Assembly (NCBI RefSeq): GCF_040939455.1
Contig: NC_134117.1
Span: 64,564,501 to 64,628,500 of the forward strand
Direction: 5' to 3'
DNA: 64,000 nucleotides
From: Microcebus murinus
Lineage: Eukaryota; Chordata; Mammalia; Primates; Cheirogaleidae
Shown: positions 63,001 through 64,000 of the stretch, piece by piece
How positions within the stretch are numbered: the stretch's first letter is position 1
Layout of the letters: each line of letters opens with the position of its first letter
Position numbers and translations under genes: made by a program
Notes under the pieces: model-generated
Database searches by the model: none
Told to the model about the DNA's origin: nothing
The model's input: the letters and a program-made list of their open reading frames with translations, nothing else

Positions 63001-63299
63001 ACATCAATCTCTTTAGTGAATTTTTCAAACATTTTCTGAATTGTTTTTCTAGTTTCTTCGAGTTGCTTTTCTGTTTTCTCTTGGATTTTATTGAGCTTCC
63101 ATATAATCCATATTTGGAATTCTTTATCTGTCATTTCAATATTTTTGTTTTGGTTGCTATCCATTGCCAGAGAGCTGTGTTTCTCTTGGGGTGTTCTTTT
63201 GCTTTGAATTTTTCATACTTCTGGAGTTCTCTCCCGGATTCCTTCTTATAGCAGCTGTGACTTCTTATGTTTAGATTTTCTTTTGTTTAGATGGGGCTA

Positions 63300-64000
63300 T
63301 TTCTTCTCCCCCTCACTTGTATGGATGTGTGTTTAGCATATGTTGGTTAAGAATCTGTGGCTTTAGTGGTGTGTGCTTTGATGGTGCTCTAGTTTCTGGA
63401 TGGATGCTTTGGTTATAGATATCCTTAGTGTGGTGGATTTCTCAATTGCTAGTTGTTTGTATACTGTAGCCATGGTGACTTATTTGAGTGTACAGAGTCC
63501 CCACCTCTCTTTCATGAGGGAAGATAGAGGTCTTTGAAATCCTTTTTCTTTCCCCAGCCCTGCAGTCTATAGCAGAGCAGGTGGGGAAGTGAGGCTGGGT
63601 GGGCTGGGTTGGGTGAGCCTGCCCTTGGGCTCCATAATATCTAATAAGGTAGCTGTTTTGGTGGGGATCAAAAGTCCCCTCTCAACCTTCTGGGAAAAGC
63701 TGTCAGGGAGGAGCTGAGGTGGCCCTACCCAGCCAGAAGTCTGCTTATAGAGATGGGGGCCATCTGAGAGCCATAATCTGGCTGTTGAAAGCAGGTTTTG
63801 CTCTTTTCCCTTCTCCCCTGATCTGTGGTTTCCCTTTGATGTCTGTTGGCAGGCTGGTACTCATAGTAGCTGAGCTCCCCAGGATGAAAATGCAGGCTAG
63901 GAACTTGCTTCTCCAGGATCCCACCCTAGGCTGAGAGCATGGCCTTCCTGTTGGGGGTAGGGCTGTTCCACAAGTGTGCTGCAGTTGAGACCCATACTGC
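63300..64000 (-). promoter_or_regulatory. L1 5' UTR (internal promoter region), partial
   Basis: The DNA upstream of ORF1 is richer in G+C than the rest of the window and has no repeat-coding similarity. This is where the L1 internal promoter lies. The + strand has four GGG runs with 1-2-nt loops at 63597-63613. The true 5' end is outside the window. The promoter role follows from L1 biology, not from a motif I can point to. Confidence 0.6.

Larger units (their letters stand above)
59673..64000 (-). mobile_element. near-full-length L1 lacking its RT core, antisense, runs off window
   Basis: Read from the right this L1 starts in a 5' UTR (window end to about 63300), then a decayed ORF1. The ORF1 coiled-coil start is seen in the - frame 63164-62979 ('NIEMTDKEFQIWIIWKLNKIQEKTE…'), and ORF1 C-terminal DNA lies around 62180-62700. 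ORF2 EN-region DNA follows (about 61380-62180). The EN-RT linker lies at 61378-61133 (- frame, '…[16 protein letters not shown]…', '…[19 protein letters not shown]'). A deletion near 61130-61140 then removes about 1.3 kb including the whole RT catalytic core. ORF2 resumes at 'GITSPDF' and continues to the C-terminus (- frames 60794-60507 and 60409-60152) and the 3' UTR. It is dead but almost complete at its ends. Confidence 0.92.

Overview
The window is primate nuclear DNA with no supportable protein-coding gene. The diagnostic elements are four Alu-type SINEs at about 14.3, 26.6, 32.5 and 53.5 kb. Their two arms are joined by an 'agttggccaat…atttctttctattt' linker and share a '…cagcctagctcacagcaacctcaaactcc' left arm, a form I recognise from strepsirrhine (lemur/loris) primates. 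The L1 family matches this: its 3' ends read '…tttgtaccNccataatatgctgaaa-A(n)', in some copies preceded by a G-rich block. I therefore read this as a lemur-like genome, intergenic or deep-intronic. No exon chain, CpG island, tRNA, rRNA or CRISPR array was seen.

Left third (1-17 kb). Two young 5'-truncated L1 copies each split an older MIR SINE, at 1.5-2.7 kb and 7.0-9.7 kb. The second is a textbook twin-primed L1: inverted 5' segment, direct 3' segment, and a perfect 15-bp target-site duplication. A 470-bp TTCC/CCTC polypyrimidine tract lies at 5.7-6.2 kb. An Alu lies at 14.3 kb and a MaLR-type solo LTR at 16.8-17.2 kb.

Middle (20-43 kb). A hAT MITE with perfect 15-bp terminal repeats lies at 20.7 kb. 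At 24.3-27.3 kb three elements are nested: an old antisense L1, a mariner inside it, and an Alu inside the mariner's terminal repeat. A badly decayed ERVL-type endogenous retrovirus fills 27.7-30.9 kb and still keeps the order protease/RT, RNase H, integrase, 3' region. At 32.5-33.8 kb an Alu sits exactly on the edge of a MaLR LTR that itself contains another LTR. At 40.4-41.0 kb an MLT1-type LTR splits a third MIR.

Right third (44-64 kb). A mosaic of nested LINEs covers 45.8-51.9 kb. An Alu lies at 53.5 kb and an L2 LINE with a recognisable but mutated RT box at 54.2-55.2 kb. A 191-bp L1 stub with a target-site duplication lies at 55.9 kb. A near-full-length antisense L1, missing its RT core, runs from 59.7 kb off the right edge with ORF1 and 5' UTR still present.

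The genes present are all dead mobile-element genes and do not work together. What is interesting is the insertion history: clean target-site duplications, nesting order, three L1 copies with rearrangement breakpoints in almost the same place, and a possible poly(A)-only insertion. Three stretches with no recognisable repeat and homeodomain-like TAAT content (about 3.5, 38.5 and 53 kb) are the best places to look for conserved regulatory DNA. I did not find a new biological system. Repeat family names are given from memory of consensus sequences and should be checked by a repeat-library search.
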